Below, in pieces: positions 35,601-45,827 of a stretch of 64,000 nt of DNA. How positions within the stretch are numbered: the stretch's first letter is position 1; each line of letters opens with the position of its first letter. The translations under genes and the position numbers were made by a program. The notes under the pieces were generated by a model. That model saw only the letters and a list, made by a program, of their open reading frames with translations. It did not search any database and was not told the origin of the DNA. The stretch lies in NCBI GenBank assembly GCA_903813345.2, contig CAIIXF020000008.1, forward strand, positions 20,444,822 to 20,508,821, given 5' to 3'. The stretch is from Owenia fusiformis (Eukaryota; Annelida; Polychaeta; Sabellida; Oweniidae).

Positions 35601-38600
35601 GCATAACTGTCGCTTCAATTAGATTTTCATGAACTGTATGTTTAATAGAGCACCTAGACTAGATTTCTTTGGAACAACAATCAATCAAACTGTCTTTATA
35701 CTCATTGTACAGTTAATAATGTTCTACCATCGAAATATGTCTTTAATTTAACCAATCAAAATGAGATACGGGACAACGGACACTGTAATTACCATATGCC
35801 GTTGTCTTTCTAAATTACTCAAATTCAGATTCCGTTGTCATTCGAAAACGCCATATTGTGGCAATTCACTACCCAATTTGATTGAAATTAAGATTTCATA
35901 TGAAACATCCTCACAAGAGTTAAATACATGGACAAAATTAGTGACGATAAAATCCCATAAAATGAGGACCAAGTGATAAAACAGTTGAAGCGAAGGTTAT
36001 GTCCGCTATTTGTGACAATGGTATCTGACTTTATCGTTGTCAGGCTATTCCAGTGTGGGAGTAGTATTGTCATTATATATAATATGGTTCATTTTGGAGA
36101 GGAATAAAGTCATGACAGGGCATTACCATGACAAAATGTCACCACCTAGTTGCCCAAATCTGAAATCTAAAGTCAGATTTGAATTTCTGAGAACTTGTAG
36201 ATGGATTTGGAAACCATAACAACATGTCACCACTTTTTGGTGGCAACATAATAATTATTCTAACCCATTGGAAATCCTCACTACATGTAACTGCTACCAA
36301 TCAATTGTTTTGTAAAACATATTCCTGTAACATACCTTTATTCATTTCTTCCACGCATCCTTAGAACATCGTCACACACGCAAACAATATATTCACACAT
36401 TTCTTTCACACATCCTTAAAACATCTTCACACACGCAAACGATATATTCACACATTTCTTTCACACATCCTTAAAACATCTTCACACACGCAAACGATAT
36501 ATTCACACATTTCTTTCACACATCCTTAAAACATCTTCACACACGCAAACGATATATTCACACATTTCTTTCACACATCCTTAAAACATCTTCACACACG
36601 CAAACAATATATTCACACATTTCTTTCACACATCCTTAAAACATCTTCACACACGCAAACAATATATTCACACATTTCTTTCACACATCCTTAAAACATC
36701 TTCACACATGCAAACAATATATTCACACATTTCTTTCACGCATCCTTGAAACATCTTCACACAAGCAAACAATATATTCACACATTTCTTTCAAGCATCC
36801 TTGAAAGATCTTCACACACGCAAACAATATAGTACCCCGGACAGGTTGTATGATGCAGTCGTTTTTTTACTCTATATTTGCAATTGAACAACCATTTTTA
36901 TTGAAATTTTCAAGATTTATTCTAGAGACAATTTCCAACATGGAAAATAAATATTTTATCAAAATTTCCAATTTTATGATTTTGACGGGCTTTTTTCAAA
37001 AACTCTACACTGTCAGTAAAATACAGGTTTTTGCTTGAACAATTGAACTTTTAACGTCATTGCGAATATTGTCTGGCTATGGAATTTCCGGCCGCCTAAA
37101 GTCTTTCCAGATATATCTGTTGCCATATTCATAATAATGGCTGATTATTGTTATTCACTTGAGTCATATTCAATATTATTACAGTGCATTAGGCCAATAA
37201 AAAATTGTTGCTCTGGGCCTCGTTTTGTGAAGCGTTCCCTAGATTGAGCCCAGATAGAGGAGGTCAATCTGCTTGTCCACAGACATGAGTTCAACCCGGT
37301 TACTGTTCAATACTGTCCAAAATAAAGTAAAACATTACGAATCTCCTATTTGAAGTATTCTTGGCATTAGATCCTTCAGAGATGTTAATACAGCTGTGTC
37401 TTTTATCATGAAATTGTCAGGGAGACCTGACATTTTAAAAGCATGGTACAATTTACGTGTCACAGGCTTGCATGCTGAGTGACGGTGGCGGAAAAAATCC
37501 AGTGGAGGAAAAGGTGCGTTTTCAGAGAAAACATGACCCAGAATGACAAGTTTTTCATTGGCCTAATGTACTGTAATAATATTAGGCCTATTGAATATGA
37601 CTAAAATGAATAACAATAATCAGCCATAATTAATATGGCATCAAATACATCTGGAAAGACTTTAGGCTGTCAAAAATCCAATAGCTAGACAATCTTTGAA
37701 ATGACGTCAAAAGTTCAATTGTTTAAGCAAAAACCTGTATTTTATTGACAGTGTAGTGTTTTTGAAAAAAGCCCGTCAAAATCATAAAATTGGAAATTTT
37801 GACAAAATATTTATTTTCAATGTTGGAAATTGTCTCCAGAATAAAATATGAAAATTTCAATAAGAATGGTTGTTCTGCTGCAAATATAGAGTAAAAAAAC
37901 GACTGCATCATACAACCTGTCCGGGGTACTATTCACACATTTCTTTCACACATCCTTGAAACATATTCACACACGCAAACAATATATTAACACATTTCTT
38001 TCACGCATCCTTGAAACATCTTCACACATGCAAACAATATATTCACACATTTCTTTCACGCATCCTTGAAACATCTTCACACACGCAAACAATATATTCA
38101 CACATTTCTTTCACGCATCCTTGAAACATCTTAACTCATGCAAACAATATATTCACACATTTCTTTCACGCATCCTTGAAACATCTTCACACACGTAAAC
38201 AATATATCCACACATTTCTTTCACGCATCCTTGAAACATCTTAACACACGCAAACAATATATTTTTTTTACATTTTTTCTTGTTTTTATTATCAAGAATG
38301 TTGTGCTGAGATATGTTCAGAATGCACCAGAGAGACTCTAAATTTGAAAATTTTCTGGGCATGACCCCACCCCCAGATCCCCCTAGATTGCCCTACACGC
38401 TTTGTGTGTGGCGTGCTTCATGCACGACTCATCCATACCCAAAAGACGCCCCCCCCTCTTGGCAAATCCTTCTGACGCCCCTGTATCTGTATCATATTCA
38501 CATTCAAGCAACATACATTCACATATTTCTTTTAAGCATATTTGGAACATCTTCACAAATTCAAGCAACATACATTCACATATTTCTTATTAGCATAGTT

Positions 38601-40432
38601 GGAACATCTTCACAAATTCAAGCAACATACATTCACATATTTCTTATTAGCATAGTTGGAACATCTTCACAAATTCAAGCAACATACATTCACATATTTC
38701 TTTTAAGCTTAGTTGGAACATCTTCACAAATTCAAGCAACATACATTCACATATTTCTTTTAAGTATAGTTGGAACATCTTCACAAATTCAAGCAACATG
38801 CATTCACATATTTCTTTTAAGCTTAGTTGGAACATCTTCACAAATTCAAGCAACATACATTCATATATTTCTTTTAAGCATAGTTGGAACATCTTCACAA
38901 ATTCAAGCAACATACATTCATATATTTCTTTTAAGCATAGTTGGAACATCTTCACAAATTCAAGCGACATACATTCACATATTTCTTTTAAGCATAGTTG
39001 GAACATCTTCACAAATTCAAGCAACATACATTCACATATTTCTTTTAAGCATAGTTGGAACATCTTCACAAATTCAAGCAACATACCTTTGCATGTCTTT
39101 TCTCAGTGGTAGTTTCTTCTTCTCCACCTTCAGTTTGTTTTGGGGGGACATAACGACCCAGGAAATATTCTTGTATTTTGATGTTATCTTTGCCTGGTAA
39201 CTTTTCTTCATTATACTGCCTTAGGTGTTTTCCATGGCACAGCTCATATGTCCAGTAACTTTCAATCTGTAACAGTCACATATTATTCAACCAAGTATAA
39301 AAATGCAGGATATCTACTACAATTTACCATACATGATGTACCTGTGTATAAAAGTAATATGCACTTTAGTATATAATAATTATTGGTCTATTATTCACTG
39401 TAAGATGTTTTCGATTAAGATACATCAGTGATATCCCAAGAAGTAAGTGGGTGTTGCACTCTCCAAAGATTTTGATAATTGACGATGAACAACCATCTGA
39501 TAACCTACTTGCACCCACTTGAAAATCATGAAAATTTGTATATTCAGACAGGATAGCAAAAAAATTAAAAATTAATTCAGAAAACACTATTAGAAATGAA
39601 GTCTTCTTAATTCCCAGTAAACCAACAGAGTAGTGAGTATCAAGAAGAAGGCAGTATGTTTCATACTCAAACTACTTACCCGGTATGAACAGGCAGATTG
39701 CTTGAATAATGGAGCCAGTAGCTCTAGTTCTGTAGGACCACTATAGGCATCCTGGTTATTCTGCAAATAAGGTATTTTCATCTTGCATATACCATTGAGT
39801 TACATTGTGGTTCAACCACTGAGCAAAGGCCATTTTCCTTATCTGCCCAATACTCTCTTATTTTTAAGAATTTGAATTACTTCAGAAACTGAAAAAAAGG
39901 CACTACATGTATTTTTAAAATATAACATATGGGCTTCACTTTGAATTCTGAAAATGCAGATTCGGATATTAAATATACCAGAATATTTAAATGAATAGAT
40001 TGAAAGGAATGTTCTGACAATAATCTTTCTCTCTATTCTTACTAACATCATTAGAGTCATCCATTGTGTCTGGCAAGATGCACTTGTACTTCTCTTGATC
40101 TGCAGTGGTGACAACTACACTGTTTCCGTCAGCATCTTCCTGCAATAACGCAACACAATTGGTTAGATTATGCTTTATCATGTACTAAAAATACAATATG
40201 ATGATGTCTGTTCGTGTAACACAAATACAAAAATTTCATACAAAAGAGCAAAGCACAATGGTTCAGCCATGTAGCTTAATTTACTTACTAAGCTTGGGCT
40301 GACATCATCTAAGGTGCTACCAGGCCAGTCAAGTTTGAAAACAACATTGTCCATGAATGGGTCATAGTTGGCCTGGGCAGTAAGGAAGATCCCATATAAC
40401 AGAAGGAAACTGTATTCTATATCATGTACCAT
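29623..40432 (-). CDS. ERLEC1: Endoplasmic reticulum lectin 1 (erlectin, XTP3-B), 12 exons
   Basis: An ER luminal lectin with two mannose-6-phosphate-receptor-homology (MRH) domains. In vertebrates it delivers trimmed N-glycoproteins to the HRD1-SEL1L degradation complex. Exons, 5' to 3': 40432-40289, 40139-40047, 39760-39680, 39266-39087, 35485-35265, 35063-34937, 34530-34363, 33789-33730, 33441-33329, 32661-32584, 32209-32131, 29709-29623. They total 1,431 bp, or 476 residues, close to the human length (about 483). All introns are GT-AG and the phases join without a stop. The ATG sits in CACCATGG and opens a signal peptide. MRH1 spans about 66-236: C68, C103, WTYELCHGKH with Q123, C190, R197/198, C205, C222, Y224, C234. 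MRH2 spans about 333-456: C335, WWKHEFCYGK with Q355, C408, R415, C423, E439, C443, Y445, C455. Introns 4 and 11 are swollen by repeats. Confidence 0.95.
29905..31548. repeat. Element with inverted minisatellite ends (TACCCAAGACAACTCG)
   Basis: The left end reads ACTGCAACTAT, then three copies of the word CTCGTACCCAAGACAA (29935-29980). The right end (31425-31548) is the inverse: about five copies of TTGGGTACGAGTTGTC, then ATAGTTGCAGT. This looks like a foldback element whose arms contain a 19-20 bp tandem repeat. It lies in ERLEC1 intron 11 and contains the TTAA MITE at 30268. No coding capacity or target duplication is seen. Confidence 0.6.
30268..30869. mobile_element. 602-bp TTAA-flanked MITE, second copy
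   Basis: The same family as 24434-25034, in the same orientation: AGGAATATTCCTTGCCA at one end, its complement at the other, and TTAA on both sides (30264-30267 and 30870-30873). The length differs by one base. It lies in ERLEC1 intron 11 inside the foldback element at 29905-31548. Confidence 0.88.
31857..32080. mobile_element. Short MITE with CAGTGGCGGATCC ends
   Basis: CAGTGGCGGATCCAGG on the left and GGATCCGCCATAG on the right are near-inverted. The interior is full of GGGCCC/GGCCTTTT words and a C/G homopolymer hairpin. GGGGTA on both sides (31851-31856, 32081-32086) is a candidate duplication. Very similar ends are common in invertebrate MITEs, probably of hAT type; that assignment is from memory. 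It sits in ERLEC1 intron 11, about 50 bp from exon 11. Confidence 0.7.
35546..36057. mobile_element. 512-bp MITE with about 75-bp TIRs
   Basis: TGGAATAGCCTGACAACGGT and AAGTCAGATACCGTTGTCAC, with the sequence up to CGCTTCAA (35546-35622), recur inverted with few changes at 35985-36057. It lies in ERLEC1 intron 4, 60 bp upstream of the exon 5 acceptor in transcript direction. No transposase is present and the target duplication is not clear. Confidence 0.75.
36122..36251. repeat. Short repeat bounded by TGTCACCAC words
   Basis: ATGTCACCACC opens the stretch (36136) and the hairpin-like TGTCACCACTTTTTGGTGGC closes it (36216-36235). GAACTTGTAGATGGATTTGG lies between them. The order matches the region before the hairpins at 13077 and 16924, where ACTTGTAGATGATTTTG precedes the hairpin by a similar distance. 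This is a dispersed short element, in ERLEC1 intron 4. Confidence 0.5.
36336..38261. repeat. 55-bp minisatellite (array A) in ERLEC1 intron 4, split by an insertion
   Basis: Monomers of exactly 55 bp (ATTCACACATTTCTTTCACA, ending CGCAAACAATAT) start at 36391, 36446, 36501, 36556, 36611, 36666, 36721 and 36776. After the 1,098-bp insertion they resume at 37931, 37986, 38041, 38096, 38151 and 38206. The monomer is clearly related to the 57-bp monomer of array B (both have ATTCACA.AT, TTCTTT, CATCTTCACA and CAA). The end at 36336 carries AAAGGTATGTT on the minus strand, the same word as the exon 4 donor. Confidence 0.9.
36832..37929. mobile_element. 1,098-bp TA-flanked long-TIR element inside array A
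   Basis: GTACCCCGGACAGGTTGTAT and its complement form the ends; the arms pair for about 370 bp each around a unique centre of about 350 bp. TA flanks both sides (36830-36831, 37930-37931). The interrupted unit spans 1,155 bp, which is 55 plus 1,098 plus 2, confirming a TA target duplication. TA sites are typical of the Tc1/mariner superfamily. It encodes no transposase; the 62-codon frames on opposite strands are the same sequence in the two arms. Confidence 0.88.
38505..39085. repeat. 57-bp minisatellite (array B) at the ERLEC1 exon 4 donor
   Basis: About ten monomers of 57 bp (ATTCACATATTTCTTTTAAG, then TTGGAACATCTTCACAAATT, CAAGCAACATAC) start at 38517 and then every 57 bp. The last unit touches the splice donor of exon 4 at 39086, so every unit contains the intron-start word GTATGTTGCTTGAATTTGTG on the minus strand. 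Because 57 is a multiple of three, long frames stay open on both strands (38313-39200 plus, 38647-39084 minus). These are artefacts. Confidence 0.92.
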
Positions 40433-41243
40433 GGTGACTTATTCGTGTTTAATCTGAAAAATAATATTCTGAGCATATTAATATTCAAAACAATTTCTGA
40501 AGCAATTATAGACACGCCTAACCATTGACAATGTACAGTGACAAAACATACCGCCATACAGTTTAGATGTACAGTGTCACTATTAACTGATATGAAGCGA
40601 AATCTATGATGTAGGTTTGATGTAGGTTTTAAAAAATTAATCTGATAAAAACAAAAAGGATTTCATGCTTGATTTTGTATGTATTAGCTTGGAAAGACTT
40701 GTAGCTTTTTGATTATGTTAAAAGATTTCTGAGCAGTGCTCGATTTTTTTCAAAAATTGTGTATGAAAATTTTTTTCAAAAATTGTTGGAAAATGTTGTT
40801 TTTTCACATTTCCTTTGATTATTTTTTCCACTGTCGCCTAAGAGTGTCGATTTTTTCTATGAAAATATGTTTCTCTAAACTACACAATTTAGGATGGTTG
40901 AAGATTTGATAAATATTATGTATTGGGTATAATTTTAAAAAATCAGAAATGTACATTGTCAACTCCACTGTGTCTATGTCTATGTCTATGTCAATAATCT
41001 GCAAAAGGCTAATAAGCCCATATAAAGCAGATATATAATTTAACAGTGATAGAATTTGGATAGAATATAATTTAAAACCTTAACATTTAAAAAATAGATC
41101 TATGGTTTACAACTCATTTTACCTGGGGAGACTGTCAGGCTACCGCGTTGACATCACCCCTCTTTACCAGTAGTGCAGGCTTGTTGCTGTGCACAGGGGA
41201 CCCTTTACATTAAAACATAGATCTATATTAAAAACAAACCTAT

Positions 41244-44200
41244 TTAATTGCAGTTATTGACATAGGCATAGTATGATGATTTAAAACTACTTAGACTGTC
41301 ACAGTCTAAGATGTCACCAGGTAGAGTGTTCCATTTAGCTATTGTCCTAGGGAAATAGCTAAATTTGTATGCATCCGTTCTAGTTGATGGTTGTATGAAC
41401 TTAGAAGGATGATACAACCTAGTGTTGGTATTGATCTGTTGGCGGAAGTATGGAGGCACGTCGATGGCTGCTAGGTTCTGCTTTCCTTTGTAGAAAAGGA
41501 AAACTCTAGCAGCCTCTCGACGCTCCTTCAGTGGCTCCCACTTCAGGTCTTGAAGAGCTTTGGTGACGCAGCCTGGTTCCCTTGAGTGACATTTGGTTAC
41601 AAACCTGGCTGCTCTTCTCTGTACCTGTTCCAACATATCAATATCTTTTTGTCGGTATGGATCCCATGCCGAGCTGGCATACTCTAAATTAGGCCGGACT
41701 AGTGACTTATACACCTGAGCCTTCACTTTTTCAGGGCATTGATGGAGGTTGCGCCTGAGAAATCCAAGCACCTTATTGGCTTTGGATACAATAGTTTGAA
41801 TATGTGTAGTCCAGCGTAAGTTATTTGTGATGTCAATTCCTAGGTATGGGATGTGTGTTACCGACTTAAGGTTTTCCCCTAGCATGGTGTAATTGTGCAT
41901 GATAGGGGATTTACCTTTGTGAATATTTAGCACATAGCATTTTGATGGATGGAATTTCATTTGCCATGCTGATGCCCAGGAGACCAGTTTATCAAGATTC
42001 TCCTGTAGTGTTAATGCATCTTGCTTGCTTTCGACTGTCATGAATAAAAGGCTGTCGTCGGCAAAAAGCTTAAGACTGGCTGAGGATGATAGGTTATTGC
42101 CCATATCATTGATATAAACAAGGAAACAGAGTGGTCCAAGAACTGTTCCTTGAGGAACTCCTGATTTTACTGGAGTTTTTGAACTTGATTCACCATCGAG
42201 CACTACCTGTTGTGATCTTCCCACAAGCCAGGATCTGAACCAGTTCAAGTTATTATTGCGAATTCCATAATAGTCGAGTTTGAGCAAGAGGCGTTCGTGA
42301 GCCACTGTGTCAAACGCTTTGGAAAAGTCTAATACCAACATGTCTGTTTGTTTATTGTTGTCGAGGGCCCGAGCTATATTCTCTATTGTATTGACAAGTT
42401 GTGTTTCACATGAGTGCTTTGACCTGAATCCATGTTGGAATTTTACTAGAATTTCATAGAGGTCAAAGTGGGCCATAACATGATGGAATATGATATGTTC
42501 CATTATTTTACATGGAACTGACGTCAGAGATACAGGCCTGTAATTCACAGCCTCATCTCTTCGTCCCTTTTTGTAGATAGCAGTAACATTGGCATGTTTC
42601 CAGTCCATAGGCACTAAGCCTTCATCGATAGACTGTTGAAAAATTATTTGAAGGAATGGTGATATGCTGTCACTGCATTCCTTCAGGACCCTAGTCGGAA
42701 TAAGATCGGGTCCAGTGGCTTTTGATGGATTTAGGCCAGTTAGCAATTTGTGAATTCCTTTTGTCGAAATTTTGATATTTGGCATTTCAGGAATTTGACT
42801 AGGTACCATTGTCGGTAGAGTGGCATCCTCATCTGTGAATACAGAATTGTATTGGTCATTGAGGATGTTTGCTTTCTGGGCGGCGTCTGTTATTTCGTCG
42901 CCATCTTTGTTACGCAGCACACTGATACCTGATGCATCTTTGCGTTTAGACTTTATGTAGCTCCAGAAGCGTTTGGTAATGCCTTTGTGCTGAACATTCT
43001 CATTTATGATTTCGCTTTCATCAATGTCAAGCAGATCGTTGATGTAGCGCTGATGTTCTTTACGAATTTCACTATGGATTAATTTCCGTAGTGATTTGTA
43101 TTTATGCCAATGATGAGGTTCATTTGAACGTTTGGCAACATTATATCGTCTCAGTATCCTGGTGGTAATCCAGGGTACTTTGAATTTCCCACTTAGAGTT
43201 TTACTTGGAATATGCTCATTGATTGACGATATTAATGTAGATTTGAAGGAGGACCAGTTGTCTTCAACTGATCTACTTTCACAGTTCTCTTTGAATTCGC
43301 TGAACTTAGATCGTAGAGTCTCTTTAAGTCCAGTCCATTCTGCCCGCTTGTATATGTGGACCTTACGAGGCTTCTTTTTCTGAATTTTCATTTTTAGGTT
43401 TATATCACATAGGACTGCCTCGTGATCACTCATGCCCGGGACCACCGAGATTCTTTCTGCGAGGTTTGGGCATGTAGTGAATACTAAGTCAAGGATGTTA
43501 TTTTGTCTAGTTGGTTCCTTGACTAGTTGGGTTAGGCCATGATCATCAGTTATTGTAATCATCTTCTCATTAAGATCATTAGAATATTGAGAATTAGGCC
43601 TTATAGTTCCATTCTCCCAATCGATGTCTGGTAAGTTGAAGTCACCACATAGGAAGATGTTTTTCATATGTGTATTACCATTAGCATAAAGTTTATCGAG
43701 GGATGTTTGGAGCGAGTCCAAAGCACCAGTATCGTTGTTTGGTTGACGATAGAAGGATCCAAACAGTATGTCCCCATTTGATAGAGATGCTTTGGACCAT
43801 ATGATTTCGCAATCAGCTGTCGCTTCATATTCGACTGATATGAAGTCACTTTTGACTGCGATAAGGACACCGCCAGCACCTTTCTTTCGGTCTTTCCTGT
43901 ATGGAGGTGGGCTAAGGTAGTCTTGACCGAATATCCATTTGCTGTCGATGGTGTTGTCCAGGTGAGTCTCACAGCCTATGATGACATCTGGCTTGTGAGT
44001 TTCAATTAGTTGTTGAAGGTGTAGTTGCTTCTCATGACTAATTAGACTGCGGAAGTTGATAGACATGAGGCGAACCTGGTTTCGCCTCTTTCGTGCAGTC
44101 GGCCTCGGTGGTTCTGATTCGGTAGAATCAGATGATGATGACGAATTGTCAAGATCAGAGAGAGCGCTGAAGGAGTTTGTTACCGAGGAATGAGAAAGAG

Positions 44201-44390
44201 TGGAGTCATTGAAGAAGCTGTTGGAAAAATTAGGTAGGGCACATCCAGGACAGATCCAGGTGAAACTGCCCGCGTCAAGAAAAACATTGTACTCAGCAGG
44301 GGAAACATTGCCACATTTGATGTGTACCCATGTGCCGCATTCATCGCATTCAAGGGCGCGATGATTCTTGGCAACTGCTTTGTGGCACAT
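41244..44390 (-). CDS. LINE polyprotein: PHD-like finger, APE endonuclease, reverse transcriptase
   Basis: 1,048 codons from the first ATG, without interruption. The N-terminus is a PHD-like zinc finger: CDEC, VHIKC and CPGC, with the first cysteine pair CGMC beginning two residues before the ATG, so the frame must continue upstream. An AP-type endonuclease follows (RLMSINFRSL near 107, CGDFNLPDIDW, MSDHEAVL). It is followed by a reverse transcriptase with NYRPVSLTSVPCKIMEH, VLDFSKAFDTV, GVPQGTVLGPLCFLVYINDM and the catalytic FADDS. The C-terminus has the usual LINE thumb region (PYLGIDI, RAARFV). It copies its RNA at a nicked genomic target. The intact catalytic motifs suggest a young insertion. 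CR1/Jockey group is from motif pattern; the exact clade is not settled. Confidence 0.93.
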   Translation of the reverse strand: MCHKAVAKNHRALECDECGTWVHIKCGNVSPAEYNVFLDAGSFTWICPGCALPNFSNSFFNDSTLSHSSVTNSFSALSDLDNSSSSSDSTESEPPRPTARKRRNQVRLMSINFRSLISHEKQLHLQQLIETHKPDVIIGCETHLDNTIDSKWIFGQDYLSPPPYRKDRKKGAGGVLIAVKSDFISVEYEATADCEIIWSKASLSNGDILFGSFYRQPNNDTGALDSLQTSLDKLYANGNTHMKNIFLCGDFNLPDIDWENGTIRPNSQYSNDLNEKMITITDDHGLTQLVKEPTRQNNILDLVFTTCPNLAERISVVPGMSDHEAVLCDINLKMKIQKKKPRKVHIYKRAEWTGLKETLRSKFSEFKENCESRSVEDNWSSFKSTLISSINEHIPSKTLSGKFKVPWITTRILRRYNVAKRSNEPHHWHKYKSLRKLIHSEIRKEHQRYINDLLDIDESEIINENVQHKGITKRFWSYIKSKRKDASGISVLRNKDGDEITDAAQKANILNDQYNSVFTDEDATLPTMVPSQIPEMPNIKISTKGIHKLLTGLNPSKATGPDLIPTRVLKECSDSISPFLQIIFQQSIDEGLVPMDWKHANVTAIYKKGRRDEAVNYRPVSLTSVPCKIMEHIIFHHVMAHFDLYEILVKFQHGFRSKHSCETQLVNTIENIARALDNNKQTDMLVLDFSKAFDTVAHERLLLKLDYYGIRNNNLNWFRSWLVGRSQQVVLDGESSSKTPVKSGVPQGTVLGPLCFLVYINDMGNNLSSSASLKLFADDSLLFMTVESKQDALTLQENLDKLVSWASAWQMKFHPSKCYVLNIHKGKSPIMHNYTMLGENLKSVTHIPYLGIDITNNLRWTTHIQTIVSKANKVLGFLRRNLHQCPEKVKAQVYKSLVRPNLEYASSAWDPYRQKDIDMLEQVQRRAARFVTKCHSREPGCVTKALQDLKWEPLKERREAARVFLFYKGKQNLAAIDVPPYFRQQINTNTRLYHPSKFIQPSTRTDAYKFSYFPRTIAKWNTLPGDILDCDSLSSFKSSYYAYVNNCN

Positions 44391-44408
44391 ACCGCAGGGA
44401 AATTTTAC

Positions 44409-44465
44409 AGGACCTGGGTTTGGGTGGATGTCACCACTAAGAATAAGACATAGGAAGAGCAGTGG
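44409..44465 (-). other. 2A-like ribosome-skipping motif in the LINE frame
   Basis: Read in frame with the LINE protein, just upstream of its first ATG, the codons give PLLFLCLILSGDIHPNPGP. This fits the 2A consensus D(V/I)ExNPGP, preceded by a hydrophobic LLxL stretch; the Glu is replaced by His. 2A-like sequences are known at the N-terminus of some LINE proteins of marine invertebrates and mediate co-translational separation after the final Gly. The start codon for this part is missing in this copy. Confidence 0.75.
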
Positions 44466-44925
44466 TGTGGAAGATTTCTTGTGAAGGATTCCACGAGAGC
44501 CAATTGAGTGTAATTGAAATTCATGAGATGTATTAAACAGTGCAATAATTCTATTTCAAAATCCATTCAGGTTTTTAATGAATGACAAGTTATGTTTAAC
44601 AGACATGTTCCAGTATCCCTAATATAGATGTTGCTAAAGATAAGGTAAATGTGATTTTTAAATATTGCTGAATATATTATTGCACAATGGTCTCCCAATT
44701 TCTTATTTTTGCCGTTCTACTGACGAAATGAAGCAGTCAAATGAACTTTAATCTAAAATAAGACGATATTCCCCCAATGTTACAAATGAATTATTTTTAA
44801 GAATGCTTTGTAAATTAAGGTTTGTGCCACATCAGCTTGGAGATCAAATATTTTTGTCAAAGAAATCTAAATATTGAAAATAAAATGATCTTTCGAGATA
44901 AATCGCACAAATGTTTGAAGTACAT

Positions 44926-45804
44926 TGTTACAGTAGTGAGCTACATGTATATTATATTCTACTATATTCACCTATAGTTTGATTTGTGATCTGTGCTTGC
45001 TGTATATGTTGAGCTATTCTTTATTAGAGATCTTTGGTCAAGGTCACAATGACATTATACACTGTATCTAGTAAACAAAACTGAACTGAATGATTCATTA
45101 ACCCTTGACCATCCAGAGAGTTCTAGAAAATATAACCATTCATTAAGATTTAATCATGTGACTAGAGATGTCCAATCAAAACTCAACAAGTAGTCTCAGT
45201 TCTAGAAGATTCGTTTCTGGATCATTCTTTCACATTATAAAAAGAACAGCACAGTGACTCTCATTAGCAGATAAATTAAGTCATCATAACTGGACATCTA
45301 CTCTGTAGCAGAATTTCAAAGTTTATCAAAAGGACATCTTCTTAGCAGAAAATTACAACAACGTACTGTGGGAACATTTATAACACTACAAACATACAAC
45401 CTGAGGACTTTATATGGACATATATTACAACACACACTATATACGGATTATCATATACATTCGTGGATTATCATAAACATTTGTGGATTATCATCAAACA
45501 TTTGTGGATTATCATCAAACATTATTGGATACGAACATTATAGGATTACAACAAACATTATTGGATTATTACAAACATTGGAGAACTATTAACGATTATT
45601 GAAACATTTCGTGATCTGGAACATTCCAAAGGATCGTCAACGACATTTATCGACATCAAGAATAAGCGGTATCATTGATTGGACATCACTTAAGTATTAA
45701 ACCTCCTTTATATTATTGTTATATTATTTAGTTTTCAAAATATAAATATATTGTAATCATATTTTAATTGCTGTTTTTACTTTCTGTTATTTTCGAACGT
45801 AACA
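44926..45804 (+). repeat. 5' LTR
   Basis: 879 bp, beginning TGTTACAGTAGTGAGC and ending CGAACGTAACA. It contains a TATA-like ATTATAAAAAG (about 45235) and a short tandem run of GTGGATTATCATCAAACATT near 45460-45530. It matches 49468-50346 without a difference that I could find. Confidence 0.92.
45235..45245 (+). promoter_or_regulatory. Candidate TATA box of the LTR promoter
   Basis: ATTATAAAAAG lies about 310 bp into the LTR. An RNA started about 30 bp downstream would have its R region near AGCACAGTGACTCTC. The same site recurs in the 3' LTR. The assignment rests on the motif and position only. Confidence 0.45.
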
Positions 45805-45809
45805 GAAAT

Positions 45810-45827
45810 TGGGGGCTCGTCCGGGAT
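45810..45827 (+). promoter_or_regulatory. Primer-binding site, tRNA-Pro
   Basis: TGGGGGCTCGTCCGGGAT, five bases after the 5' LTR. It is complementary to the 3' 18 bases of tRNA-Pro, the same site known from many gammaretroviruses. It is the minus-strand DNA primer site. Confidence 0.88.

Larger units (their letters stand above)
40967..44512 (-). mobile_element. CR1/Jockey-type LINE, nearly complete
   Basis: The limits come from comparing the flanking MITE with its other copy at 55,964. The 3' end is at about 40967 and consists of a short TATGTC/GACATA microsatellite, as is usual for CR1/L2-like elements. The 5' end is at about 44512. The long frame covers 41244-44390, and an in-frame extension without ATG reaches the 5' end. 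The 3' UTR is about 280 bp. The missing start codon suggests slight 5' truncation. No clear target duplication was found. Confidence 0.8.
40513..44925. mobile_element. MITE copy split by a LINE (family of 55,964-57,225)
   Basis: The left end CACGCCTAACCATTGACAAT and the following 450 bp (to 40966) align with 55,964-56,405. The alignment resumes at 44518 (AAATTCATGAGATGTATTAA versus AAATTTATGAGATGTAATAG) and runs to about 44,900. The intervening 3.5 kb is the LINE. The right terminal repeat is not found next to the LTR element, so this copy is incomplete. Its left end is only 80 bp upstream of the ERLEC1 start codon. Confidence 0.65.

Noticed and set aside
36850-37911. Two 62-codon frames with nearly the same protein on opposite strands
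   Set aside because: They are the two arms of one inverted-repeat element, so the similarity reflects the arms and not a gene pair.
38313-39200. Open frame of 295 codons with a 19-residue repeat, and a 145-codon frame on the opposite strand
   Set aside because: It lies over the 57-bp minisatellite. A repeat length divisible by three keeps frames open on both strands. The translations repeat one 19-residue unit, and the region is inside ERLEC1 intron 4 and runs across its exon 4 on the wrong strand.
45368-45592. 74-codon frame, present twice with the same translation (also 49910-50134)
   Set aside because: Both lie inside the LTRs and are identical because the LTRs are. They show no known domain, and the frame comes from the GTGGATTATC repeats.
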